A model generated the notes under the pieces. It was not told the origin of the DNA and ran no database searches. It saw nothing but the letters and a program-made list of their open reading frames with translations. The translations under genes and the position numbers were made by a program. Below are positions 48,084 through 58,752 of a stretch of 64,000 bases of DNA, piece after piece; positions within the stretch are counted from its first letter, which is position 1, and every line of letters begins with the position of its first letter. This DNA is from Ailurus styani (Eukaryota > Chordata > Mammalia > Carnivora > Ailuridae). The stretch is from the NCBI GenBank assembly GCA_002007465.1, contig LNAC01000758.1, positions 560,096 through 624,095 on the forward strand, read 5' to 3'.

Positions 48084-48612
48084 TGCTTAAATGATAAGTA
48101 GTGCTCAATGCAAATTTCCTCATCTAACTTCTCATTTTAGCTCAGAAAAGTCTATAGTGTTTTTTGTTTATAGATTTTTCTTGTGGCACATAGTTAGTTT
48201 CTAGGTCCTAAACACTAGAGAACAGCAAGAACATACTACTTCTACTATAGCACCATTTTTCCTTTTGTGCTTTTCCATTGCTTGTTTTTCCCATTTATTA
48301 TCCCTACATTTTCATATTAGATTTTCATTAAATGTATTATGTGAGCAATCCCTTTATTCCCATTTTCCTATAGCATCTTTTGAGGAAGGTGGTAACTGTG
48401 GGGGGGACAAGAGAATATAATTTATTTCAAACGTCTTTGAGAATAAAGGGCAATGCTTTGGTTATATTTATGCAATTGTCTTTATCCATATTAATCATGT
48501 AAAATAAGAAAGAATTGTCATTTAACTCTCAAGTGTGAATCTCATACTTAATGGATGTAAATTATTTCATTTTAATGGATTCTTTCCTTTTTCACTTGAC
48601 CATAACTTAAAT
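48084..48612. other. Intergenic, possibly more L3/CR1, otherwise nothing
   Basis: Sequence next to the CR1/L3 fossil. No further frame is clear enough to assign. Confidence 0.35.
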
Positions 48613-49018
48613 GTGTGTTATGTGTTGAATTGTACCCTCCCCCCCAAAAAGAGGTATGTGGCACGTTAACTGCAGAGCTTCAGAATGTGATCTTGTTTGA
48701 AGATACGGTTTTTACAGAGGTGAATTAAACTGAGGTCATGAAGGTGAGCTCTAATTGAATATGACTGACATCTTTCCGAAAAGGAGAAACTGGACCAAGG
48801 GACAGAAGCAGAGGGAAGACAATGTGAAGAGATACAGGGGAAAACGCCCACCGTAAGCCAAGGAGAGTGTCCTGGGACAGCCCCAGCCCTCAGAAAGTAC
48901 CAACCCTGCCAGCACCTTGATTTTAAACTCCCTGTCTCCAAAACTTGACACAAAATTTCTGCTGCTTCAATCACCCTGTCCGTGCTATTCTGTTACGGCA
49001 GCCTAGAAAACTCATAGA
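48613..49018 (+). mobile_element. MLT1-type MaLR solo LTR
   Basis: 'tgtgttatgtgttgaattgt', a C/A-rich run, 'cagaatgtgatcttgtttga', 'cttgattttaaactccctgt' and the end 'gttacggcagcctagaaaac' follow the MaLR LTR from 5' to 3'. The polyadenylation region is decayed. Confidence 0.9.
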
Positions 49019-52000
49019 CTATCTGTCTTATATCCGTATTATTTTGTTCTCATCATTATTCCTCTTAGAGTATACTTTTCGAGAACTTGGTAAACATTTC
49101 CATTTCTTTCTAATCACTGCTTTTATGCCCATGTATGCCACACGAGCAGCCTGTAAGGTCCTGTAGGAATCAAAGAGCTCTTGAAGGAAAGGGGAGAACA
49201 AAAGGGACATTCTATACTCAGCAGTTTTTCCATTCAGAAGGTGAATGATAATATTATTTTTAGGGACTGTGAGAGACTGGATACCCAGCAGGCAATGTTG
49301 TTTCTTTTTAAGTGGCCAATGATTGAGGGAATTACTTCTCATCAATTGTACAGGGCTTGATGGGTCAGAAGAAAGACTCCACGCCCTTCTATAGGCAAGG
49401 AGTAAGGACAGAAACCAAGGGCCAACTCTTGAGTTTTCTCTCCCGGGCTCTGAATCTTAAGTAAAGTGATGTTCACACGGGAAGATAGTTGGTAATAATT
49501 GATTTCAGTAATGGTGACCTGAAAAGATTTATCATTTCTTGCTATTAGGATTATTTTTTAAATCTACGTTCTTTATCATATCCATCGTTTTTGACATCTT
49601 ACTATCCTTCTACTAAGCTCCTTTTCCACTTAAAACAGGTAGAGTCACAGTGCATTCATTTTCATGAGGACATATCTAAAATTCATAAACCTTAAAATCT
49701 ATCCAGCTCAGCCCCACAGGTACTCATGTAGATGCCTATGTCCCGAATGCTTGTACACTTTCGCCATTCCTGGACTGATAAAATAGAAGATACTGGAATA
49801 TAAAAAATGTTTTGATAAATATCATGAGTCACCACAGATATAGGGGGGAGGGAGGTTAATTTTATGGGGTCCAGGAAAGATTACCTCAAGTATATCTGTC
49901 CTGGAGAGATGCTGTGATGATTCAATCACAAAAAGTCATCGTGCGAGGCAACCCAAAAAGAGCGTTCTAATCAGGCCTTGTGATCTACAGTTCAGGAAAA
50001 GAGTGAAGTTATTTTCCAAAGTTTCAGAGTGAAAAGTGGGCACTGTTAATAATATGCACAGACAATAAGTGAATTGTCACAGGCAAATAGGGACTATTCC
50101 AGGACCCCAGGGGTTCTTAGGTGGGTATCAACCTATGGACTGTCTATATAGCTCTCTGCTATCAAGCAGTTATTGCCATTGCAACTTTGAGGTGCAATGC
50201 ATCAAAGACCAGAAATAATTCAGTGTTAGAAGATGCTTTATTCATCTCTATTGACCTTTTCAAGCATCAGTGGTAGGTTGGGGGCAGGGGGCCACTTGTG
50301 GGGGCAGGTAACAAGGAAAGATACAGCATGAGCAAAACGGGGCCTCTTGGGCTTGAAAAGCACCTCATCAGTTGGTTATCATTGCTTGGAACCATCAAGC
50401 CATCAACCATAACTAATACTATAAATTCCTTTTATGACACAGTGACAAATTCCAGCGTATACACATACACAGCAAGTGGGTATTTGATAAACATTTGATA
50501 AACATTTAATCAAGATGTTCAGGATCAAGGGAGTCGAGAAGTTAGAGTTAGCAGTCTGCCCTGCCTTGATTCCTAAATTTTGACCATCCTCCTGCTTTAT
50601 GGGTCACATTATACTTAGTGATTAGTGATTAATTAAATGCTTCATTTCATGTAATTAGCAGGATTGAACTTACGTACTTATTATATTTTAAAAAAAAAAA
50701 AGCATCCCTCCTTCCCACTGTCACTAGCGTTCTTAAGGCCACTTCTTTACCATATTCCTTTTGCATAGTCTGTGTAGTAAATGACAGATTATTCCAGCCT
50801 AACTGATACACCACATCTTATCATTCTTTAAGCGTGTGTTAGATCTACATGGGGTTAGTCTTATTTTGTTTGAGTGCAGGGATCACTTTTTATAAATCTG
50901 TTGTATATTCCATATGGTCTACCTATGGAATAGGGCATTTAATTTGCAGAAAGTACACAATCAGCTGATTTTATAGCAGTGTTTAATACCAATTTGTGGA
51001 AGATTCATTATCAGGGGATTTTGAGAGATTAAATCAATGGATTTCCCAACATACAACAAATTGAAATGAATAATAATCTCAAGTCTGTTCTAATATGAAT
51101 TAATATTCACTCAATGAATAAATCAGCGTGCAATGTACTTTTCCTTTGGGATCTAAATTATCCAAACATTTATTTTCTTTTTTCTCCTTGCTTTGGTTTT
51201 AGAAATACTGCCTCAGGGTTTCTACATAATCACAATTTTTTTGTGTGTGAAAATAACAGCAAATTGTGCGGAAGAAGTCATTTTTCAGTTGATTCCATTT
51301 CATAATTTCCCTGATACTGAATTTCAGAAGTAAGCAAAATAATTAGAATGGCAATTTTGTGTGTTATTTGTAACATTTACTATTTACAAGCTATTCATGA
51401 AACAAGTAAAAATCAACAAACAAAATTGGAATGTGTCACATTTGTGCCTGGTATATATCTAAGAAAAAAATTAAATATAATAATAGATTCTTATCGCTTC
51501 ACATGCTCTTTCAATAATGAAGCAAAAATTTACTCCATAAGTGAATGATTCTAAACAAGCCACCTTAATATATGTGTTTGAGTACCATAATGCAAGGAAT
51601 AGATTTTGAAAGGAATCTATAAGAGATTTGCCAAGTCAGAGAAAAATATTCTATTTCTTTTCATTTAGAAAGTTCTTAGTATTTAGACTTAAGAATATGG
51701 TGAGAGTGGTGGAGAGATGCCCATTTGATCTTGATAGCCTAGTTTAATTAATTAAATATTGTGATTTAATCCAGCATGTTTGTGAATTTTTTTTTAATTA
51801 TCTGAAATTATCACTCAAGAGTTTAAGCATACCTTCGGTATGTTTGTGTTTTTACGATAATCAAACCTGTCACTTCAAATTCAAAAAACATGAATGCAAA
51901 ACAGCATTTTACTGCTTGACATGGATTGTGTAAAGGGACGGTTTTTATTTTTTAACATACACCTAAATAACAGAGTTATTTTCAAAACAGCCAAAAGCTG

Positions 52001-54169
52001 GTTATCTAAATGAACTTTTCTCCCTGCAACAGTAATTGGGGCTTTGTAGACATAGTATTTATGCACAATGTTTATTTCTTTCTTTAATAAAGCCATTAAA
52101 CTACAGGGTAAAACCAAGAACAACCTATTAAGAAACTACGAGTAATATCAATTATTAGAAAGCAGAAAAAGCTGCATTTTTTTACCTTTTTAATTCTTAT
52201 ATATAACAAAGTACCTCCTGTGGTATTTTTAATAATACTTTAAGAATAAAAGGATCTAAATGTTTTAGAAATAGTGGTGATGGGTGCACAACATTCTGCA
52301 TGTAATTAATGCCACTGAATCACATGCTTAAAAATGATTAAAACGTCAGTTCTATGTTATATATACTATACCACATTTTAAAACAAAAAATTATTTTATA
52401 TTTATGATTAAGTATAAAGTAAAAATTTCTGCAGTAGTAAAAGTAGGATAGCATTTTAAATTGTAGTTTAAAAAGTAGTGTCATCTGCGTTGTCTTTTTT
52501 TCTCTCATTTTTTCCCCATTTTTCTTCCTCCAATTAAATTCATGTTAAACTACAGGACAAGTATTTTTACTAGCTATTCAGAAGATTAAAATGTATAGAA
52601 GATGTCACAGTCCCCTTTGCAGTAATGTGACATTTTTAAAAATTAAGATTTCTTTATAAAATAGTGTCTATGCTTTTAGTTCTACTTTCTAATTTAAAAA
52701 TCTGCGTCTTCTGAATCATGTAAATTCAAATTTACTGTACCTTAAAAGTTTTCTGGAAAATCTATTACTTTTAGAAGTCATGTCTAATAGCATAAATCAC
52801 GGGGGCAGTTTTTACAACTTTCTGATGAATTTTATCAGTACATCTGTCTCTTTTGGTAGCATTAAAGCTATATCCTTCACCAGCAGGGGAAAAACAAAAA
52901 CAAAAACACCACAAACAACAAAGTGGTACTTCAATCATTTTGATTTCTAAATGCTTAAAGACTTGGGAAAAAAAATCATAGTTTGATGTTGCTGTGTTTA
53001 AATAGCACTTGATTTCTTTGTCAGATTTTTCTATAAAGACTATTCAAAAGTGGTTAAAGAAATCTTTTAAGTAAGACTGTTTCAGCAAAATGTGAATCAT
53101 TGTTACATACATTTTTAAGTCATTAGAAATTTAAATCAAGAAAGTAGTTAGGTCCAAGTTACAGGAAAAAAAGTAGAGTTTATGAATTTGCCTGTGATCA
53201 CATGACATCTTGACACAAGGACATTTTTGTTTTGCCATGAGCCTCAGCTTCTCCTCCATAAAGCCAATGAGTGATAGAAGCAGTCATGCTGGCCAGCACA
53301 TGGCAGTCACGGAAATAATTTGGATAGCTCCCTTCCCCAAATTTCTTCCCTATATAGTTGCTGAAAGGATTAAATGAAATAATGTATTAAAAGAGATTAG
53401 AACATAAAACCAGAAAAACATTTATCAGGTGTCCTCGGACCTAACTTACCAGAAAGAGAATAGTCCACCGTAAATGGGGGAAGGGCAGCAAAGACATTAC
53501 TCAAGTGCCTTGATCATACATTAAATGATTAAAATGATTCAGATGGTTAGAAGCAAGTCAAAAACTTCGGCAAACTTTATCAGTTTGAGATGTGCCACCG
53601 TCCAGAGTGATCACAATAATACTTTCAGTTTCTGGACTTTTAATTTAGATTTAAATTTTGAGTATATTTAATTTGCTGTAATCACAAATTTCATAGTATG
53701 TTTTCTCAAACTTAAGTATAATTTCAATACATCCACATAATTTAAAAAATTCTTCCCCATGGAAAGATAAATATCACTTTAGAATGGAAGTAAATAAAAA
53801 TACTGGAGTCTACGTGCAGAATAAAAACAAAAACAAAACAAAAACATCCTACCCTACACATGAATTCCTAAACCATAGCTATTTTATATATCATTTAACA
53901 TTCCAAAATCATCATTACTTCTATAAAGGTGTCCACTCTCTTCTTAAACTGTATTTTTCCATAATTTTTTAAATAAATAAATCTTTCTAAATGAGTCACA
54001 TGTAAAACAAAACAAAACAAGACAAAAAACTAAAGTCAAGCCCTGAAAATACTAGTTCAGTTCCAAGTATTCGGTCAAATTCCTCAGTATCATGTCCAAC
54101 ACTGATTATCTTCTGGAATCTTGGCTATTATGAAATTCTTATCACAACTGCTTAATATGCTCAATAGAC
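49019..54169. other. Intergenic flank of ETV1, nothing recognised
   Basis: About 5 kb with few recognisable repeats, which is unusual in this window. An A13 run lies at about 50689. No coding frame is supported. Low repeat content next to a developmental transcription factor is compatible with retained regulatory sequence, but nothing in the sequence proves it. If the ETV1 transcript ends further out than I place it, part of this would be 3'UTR. Confidence 0.45.
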
Positions 54170-54182
54170 TTTTTAATTTCCT

Positions 54183-54218
54183 TTTATTATTTTGACGTTA
54201 ATTATTTATTCATTTATT
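54183..54218 (-). terminator. ETV1: Candidate distal polyadenylation-signal cluster of ETV1
   Basis: Three AATAAA hexamers on the minus strand within 36 bases (TTTATT on plus at 54183, 54205 and 54213), preceded in the transcript by an A-rich stretch. About 60 bases downstream is 'agcagttgtgata', a weak GU-rich candidate. The distance from the stop, about 4.2 kb, suits the long ETV1 mRNA. It is not verified. Confidence 0.35.
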
Positions 54219-54944
54219 TTTTTTGGCTTTTGGTTTTTTTACAGGTCTATTTCCCCTTCTTCATGTCAAACTGCAACTAGAAAGTAACTCACTCTTATTT
54301 TTAAATTTTACTTTTTCGCTTTTAAGATACCCAGTACAAAACATTCAAATGACCTTCTCTCTAATGTTTTGTCATTATAAGCTCTTGAAAGTGTTGCCTG
54401 ATAGACCAAGACACTCATTTTAGAAACTCCCAAGATCTAGTTAAATGCTACAGCAGTGGGTAAAAGATTTCTGTCCTTGTCATATAAAGATAAGCTGACT
54501 CATATTTTAGAATTGTTCTTTTGAGTAATAGACATACTCTATAATTCTTACCTAAAAAATAGTAATTCCTTGCAGATGTTAAGATCGTACAGTAACAAGT
54601 CATACTAGCACAAAAAGAAATTTATTTAGAAAATATAACTCTGGCTTGGACAACAGAATTAACTGTGCTACTACTCTGTAATTATCACACCTTATTTTTT
54701 TTCTCTCATTACATAATATTTACATGAGGGGTTATTAAATCATGTAAAAGCTTGATGCAATTATCAGATGCTTTAGTGGAACAGGTGAACTTTAATAGAA
54801 TGTTTTCGGTAGCATTTCTGGGAAGTAAAACTGTCACAATGGCAAACAAAAATGTTCTTCAGTAACTTCTAATCCTATCTCCATCAATAGAACTTTTTGC
54901 CCATAGGTATACCAATCAGTGTTTTCACTCATGTCTTCACCTAC

Positions 54945-55400
54945 ATGACAGGCTGAATAACAGCACCCTCCTCATACCACCACCCCCCCCCGCCGCCATA
55001 GCCATGTCCTGATCTTAGGAATCTATGAATGATACCGACTTTGAAGATGTGATCAAGTTAAAGATCTTGAGAGGGATAGATTATTCCGGGTGGACCTTAA
55101 ATGCAATTACAAGTGTCCTTAGAAGAGGTAGGCAGATTAGACTTTAGCAGACAAAGGGATGTGACCACGGAAACAGAGGTTGGAGTGATGAAGCCAGGAG
55201 CAGGGAGCCAAAATGTCAGCAGCCTCTAAAAGTGGAAGAAGTTAGAATGGGAGTCTCCCCTGGAGCCTTGGAAAGGAAGAAGCCCTACATACACACACTT
55301 TGATCTTAGCACCTTTAGACTCATTTTGGATTTCTGATCTTCAGGACTACAAAAGGATATATTTGTGTAGCTTCAGACCATTAACACTGGTATAGCCGCT
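54945..55400 (+). mobile_element. MLT1-type MaLR solo LTR, antisense inside the presumed ETV1 3'UTR
   Basis: 'gacaggctgaataacagcac', a run of C (54983-54990), 'tcaagttaaagatcttgaga', 'aattacaagtgtccttagaa', 'ggttggagtgatgaagccag' and 'gggagtctcccctggagcct' follow the MaLR pattern. The 3' part 'tcttcaggactacaaaagga' is decayed. The LTR's own sense is opposite to ETV1, so the ETV1 transcript would carry its complement. Confidence 0.85.
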
Positions 55401-56066
55401 CTAAGAAGTTAATCTGTAAAAAGGAGGTTCAAATAAATGACCTCTAAGATCCTGCTAGGATGTCAGAGAACTGCTCTGCACTGTTAGCTTTGTGGATTTT
55501 TATTTTTCAACATTTTTCATAGGCATAACTTACGAAAAGTCATTTTTCATTAGTTATTCAGGATATAATATTCTTAGATTCTTTGTTGGAATCAGTCTCT
55601 TGAGTAAAACATGTCATCAAGAGGCAGCAAACACTAGGAGAGATGTTTCTTCTAGTTTATTGTACCAAGTTGAAGGAAACGTTATATGTTTAATTAACTT
55701 TCTATGTTTGAGTAGCCAATTCAATTAGAAATTCAAAACACGAGAATCTCGCAGAAATCAGCTGCCAGATTTATTAATCTACCTGAAAATAAAAACACAA
55801 GTGAACAAAAAGTAGAATAAAAACAGAACTTAAAAAAAAAAAAACTTTAGAATACATTTCCCAAAAGAGTTTTATAATGCAATGTTTTGAACACTTCTGT
55901 ACTGGAAATATCCTTAATGTTGGCCAATAACTCATTTTGTTTTGTGAGTCACTATCTTAAGCAGAAAAAGTCTGTCCTTAAATATTATATAATTAATAAC
56001 AGTTCTTCCTTTGATCCCTTAAGATAACTCATAGTCGAATTCTTCCCCAATGGGCAATTAGAACTG

Positions 56067-56125
56067 GAATTTTAAAAAGAAAAAAGAAAAAGGAAAAAAA
56101 GAAAAAGAGGAAAAAAAAAAGAATC
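56067..56125 (-). repeat. Polypyrimidine tract of the ETV1 mRNA (A/G-rich on plus)
   Basis: On plus an almost pure A/G run of about 59 bases ('aaaaagaaaaaagaaaaagg' and on). In the ETV1 transcript this becomes a U/C tract, a kind of sequence bound by PTB-type proteins. The function is inferred. Confidence 0.8.
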
Positions 56126-57828
56126 CTCAATACAATTTCATTTAGACACTATTTTAAAGACCCACTTTTAATTTCTCCTTCAATTTCTCCAAATATGTTA
56201 ATTCTCTTTCCAATAAATCTTTAGCTGAATACTTTAAAATTTGTTTTTATTCTAAGTGCTGTAATTGGCCACATGAGCATAGTGGGGGGAAAAAGTTCTC
56301 ATTTTTAAGGCATACTTTTAGCCCATAATGGGCCAAATGATATATAATATATATGCAGAATAATCACTGAAATCACAGGTTACATACATACGTTGAAATT
56401 AAAAATAGGCCTTTCGTAGGATTAAATGTGGGTAGTATTGATTATAGTATGTGGGTTTCCCAATAACCGTTCAACTTAGATACATGAGCTGTGATCTGTG
56501 CCACGATGGAAAATGGGTAGCCAGGAAATCATCTTTTGACAATCTTTCCTGTGCTCGTCAAGAAATGCTTTTTAATAGGTTCATTTCGGCTTTGTGTTTA
56601 GGATTTTTTTTTCTTAACATTTCACTCTAGGTGCTTAAAAATGTTGTTCCTCCAGGATATTGGTGGATTGAGCAAAATTCAGGCTTCTTGTTTGAATGGT
56701 TTAGCAAGCTATTCAAAGATATTATTAATACCATTCATGTTTTTTTTTTGTCCAAGGTGAATGAGACAACATAACCTGCTTTCAATATTTTCTCCAAATG
56801 CCAAACACAAACAAAACAAAAACCTTTGAAACTTTACATCTTTAAGTCTTCTTTCAAACAATCCAATCACATTTACACAAGTGTCCAAAACAAGATGAAT
56901 ATCAGTGCCAGCACTATGTCATACAGCAACTTCCTCAGAGTCTTTGACAATTTGTAAAGAATTTTCTATTTCACCAAAAGTTACAAAAGTTTCCACAGTT
57001 TCCCTTAGCAAGCTGAAGCTTACTCTTCATTTGTCAATGTGCATAAAAGCTGCTTAGAGCATAGCATGGAGTAAGCTAGTTTTTAAGCAATAAATGGTTT
57101 GAGTCATCTATTTTGTCCTGAAATGCTATCTGTAGTTAACTGCATTGCTTATAAATGGTCATAGTAAATTCAGCATGAAAGAGAATATTACAGAAAAGAC
57201 AGCAGCAGAAGCATTAGCATTACCTAATATTTATATATGTTATCAACATAACACAGCAGTAAAAGGTTTAAATGCATATCAATGGGTACCATGTCTAAAA
57301 ATTACTATAGTACCTATTTAGTGTATTGGATATTTTTCTTAAGGAGTGCTTGCTGTATCTAGAACAGCATAATATGTGATTTAGTACAGTTAATTCTTAT
57401 TGATTAAATAGTTTCTTTATGTACTGAAGGAAGTGAGATAGATATTTTTTTTTGCTTCATTGTGATCCCAGATTTAACATTTAAATGAAGATCTCAAAGG
57501 ACCATGACATATCATTATTTAACTGAAATGGGCTTCAAAATACTCAAACAACAGTATGATTTGTGTCTCAACAGCAAGGTGGCACCAGGTACACGGAATG
57601 CTACTGGCCTGTGACTCAGTTTGGAGCCAGAGTCCAAAATTGTGCCCCTCATTTACAGTCATGGTGATCACTCAACTTCAGAGAGAATTACCCATTTTAT
57701 GGTTCTCCTCTGTGAGTCAGAGAGAAAGCAAAACAAAACAAACAACAGCAAATGCGATCTCTAAATACCTTTTTACAACAGGTGCAAAACCAGTCATTTT
57801 TAACAATTAAATTGCCATTTACAGTAGG

Positions 57829-57905
57829 GTTTTTTTGTTGTTGGTTTTTTTTTTTTGCTTTTTTTTTGTTTTTTTTTAGTTTTTTTGTTTTTGTTTGTTT
57901 TTTTG
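57829..57905 (-). repeat. A-rich tract of the ETV1 mRNA (T-rich on plus)
   Basis: On plus, runs of 7-13 T broken by G ('ggttttttttttttgc', 'gtttttttttagtttttttg'). In the mRNA this is a series of oligo-A blocks about 470-545 bases after the stop. It could misprime oligo-dT in cDNA work and imitate a transcript end. Confidence 0.85.
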
Positions 57906-58195
57906 TACACCTTGCAGAGACTCAAAAATGATAGGGGGAAATGCCCAAGGCAAATAGTCTCCAAGTGGATATTTACACAATGTGAATTAACTGTACCATA
58001 GATACCCAGAGAAAATGAACATTTTCTTATTTGTTATGAAATCAAATAAACATGATATAGCTTCATCATACTTAAAACCTGTAGGACCCCATCCCAAGCC
58101 TAAGTAAAAAGTAATCCCCTATTCCCCCACCCATTCACCCATTATCTTCCTGTTACACAGAATAAATGTTTAGATTACTCCCTCCCACCCTCAAA

Positions 58196-58203
58196 TAAAG
58201 TGC
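58196..58203 (-). promoter_or_regulatory. Candidate miR-17/20/93/106 seed site in the ETV1 3'UTR
   Basis: The minus strand reads GCACTTTA, the 8-base target form for the miR-17 family seed (AAAGUGC), about 170 bases after the stop codon. That is a favourable position near the start of a long UTR. A single 8-mer has a substantial chance of occurring by accident. Conservation is unknown here. Confidence 0.3.
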
Positions 58204-58373
58204 ACAGTCCATGGCAGACCATAGAATAATGCAACAGGAAAGCCCCTTTTTGTGTATTATTATTTAAAAATAAAATACAAACAACAAAAATCAAAGATCG
58301 AAGAGAACTCAGAGATTCTCTGCATCCTGCAAAAGGAGAAGCGCAAGGAGGCCCTGTGTGACTGTCACTTGAG

Positions 58374-58595
58374 TTAATACACATAGCCTTCATTGTAGGG
58401 GTGGGGGTTGCAGCAGCCCCCTTCGGGCATGTAGGCCATGCTCTCGTCAAAGTGAGACAGAGGCACCGTGTCCTCTTCATTGATGTGACGTTCCATGTCC
58501 GTCTTCAGCAGTGGGCGCTGATTATCTGGGAAGGCCATGGAGAACAGAGCTTCCGGATCACACACAAATTTGTAGACGTATCTCTCTCCGGCCAC
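58374..58595 (-). CDS. ETV1: ETV1 last coding exon (end of ETS domain, C-terminal tail, stop)
   Basis: ETV1 (ER81) is a nuclear transcription factor of the PEA3 group of ETS proteins. It binds GGAA/T-core sites and acts downstream of receptor tyrosine kinase/MAPK signalling in neurons, heart conduction tissue and interstitial cells. This exon encodes 73 residues and the stop (TAA, 58374-58376). It starts after the acceptor AG (58596-58597) with 'VAGERYVYKFVCDPEALFSM', the last strand and helix of the ETS domain, and ends 'CCNPHPYNEGYVY'. The tail separates it from paralogues: ETV4 ends in GGYSY and ETV5 in EGFAY. A pyrimidine tract ('tttttctcttcc') precedes the acceptor. The frame is phase 0 and joins the exon at 63065-63166. 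No disabling change is seen. Confidence 0.97.
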   Translation of the reverse strand: MAGERYVYKFVCDPEALFSMAFPDNQRPLLKTDMERHINEEDTVPLSHFDESMAYMPEGGCCNPHPYNEGYVY

Positions 58596-58634
58596 CTGAT
58601 GAAAACACGGAAGAGAAAAACCCATCCTTATGTA

Positions 58635-58752
58635 TGGTGAGGGATGTTAACTAAGCTTACCCGGGTGATCATGTCATGATATATACAAACAGTGAATAGC
58701 TATTTGGTACACCTGAAACTGACATAAGGTTATATGTCAATTAACCTCAGAA
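58635..58752 (+). mobile_element. L1 3'-tail fragment beside the ETV1 last-exon acceptor
   Basis: 'gggatgttaactaagcttac', 'gtgatcatgtcatgatatat', 'ttggtacacctgaaactgac' and 'ggttatatgtcaattaacct' match the 3' end seen in the L1 at 30003-32500 ('tatgtcaattatttctc'). It is about 118 bp, antisense to ETV1, and its near edge is about 40 bases from the 3' splice site. Confidence 0.8.

Larger units (their letters stand above)
54170..58373 (-). other. ETV1: Probable ETV1 3' untranslated region
   Basis: Sequence directly downstream of the ETV1 stop codon (58374-58376) on the minus strand. ETV1 mRNAs in mammals are known for a 3'UTR of several kilobases, so the UTR should cover most of this stretch. 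I place the end near a cluster of three antisense AATAAA hexamers (54183-54188, 54205-54210, 54213-54218). Other hexamers lie near 54618, 55499, 55654 and 55765 and could give shorter isoforms. Inside are an MLT1 LTR (54945-55400), a polypyrimidine tract (56067-56125 as read in the mRNA), and an A-rich tract (57830-57905). The 3' border is an inference. Confidence 0.5.

Noticed and set aside
57569..57590. CTCF-like word 'cagcaaggtggcacc' in the presumed ETV1 UTR
   Set aside because: At least two mismatches to the CTCF core at important positions; no flanking support.
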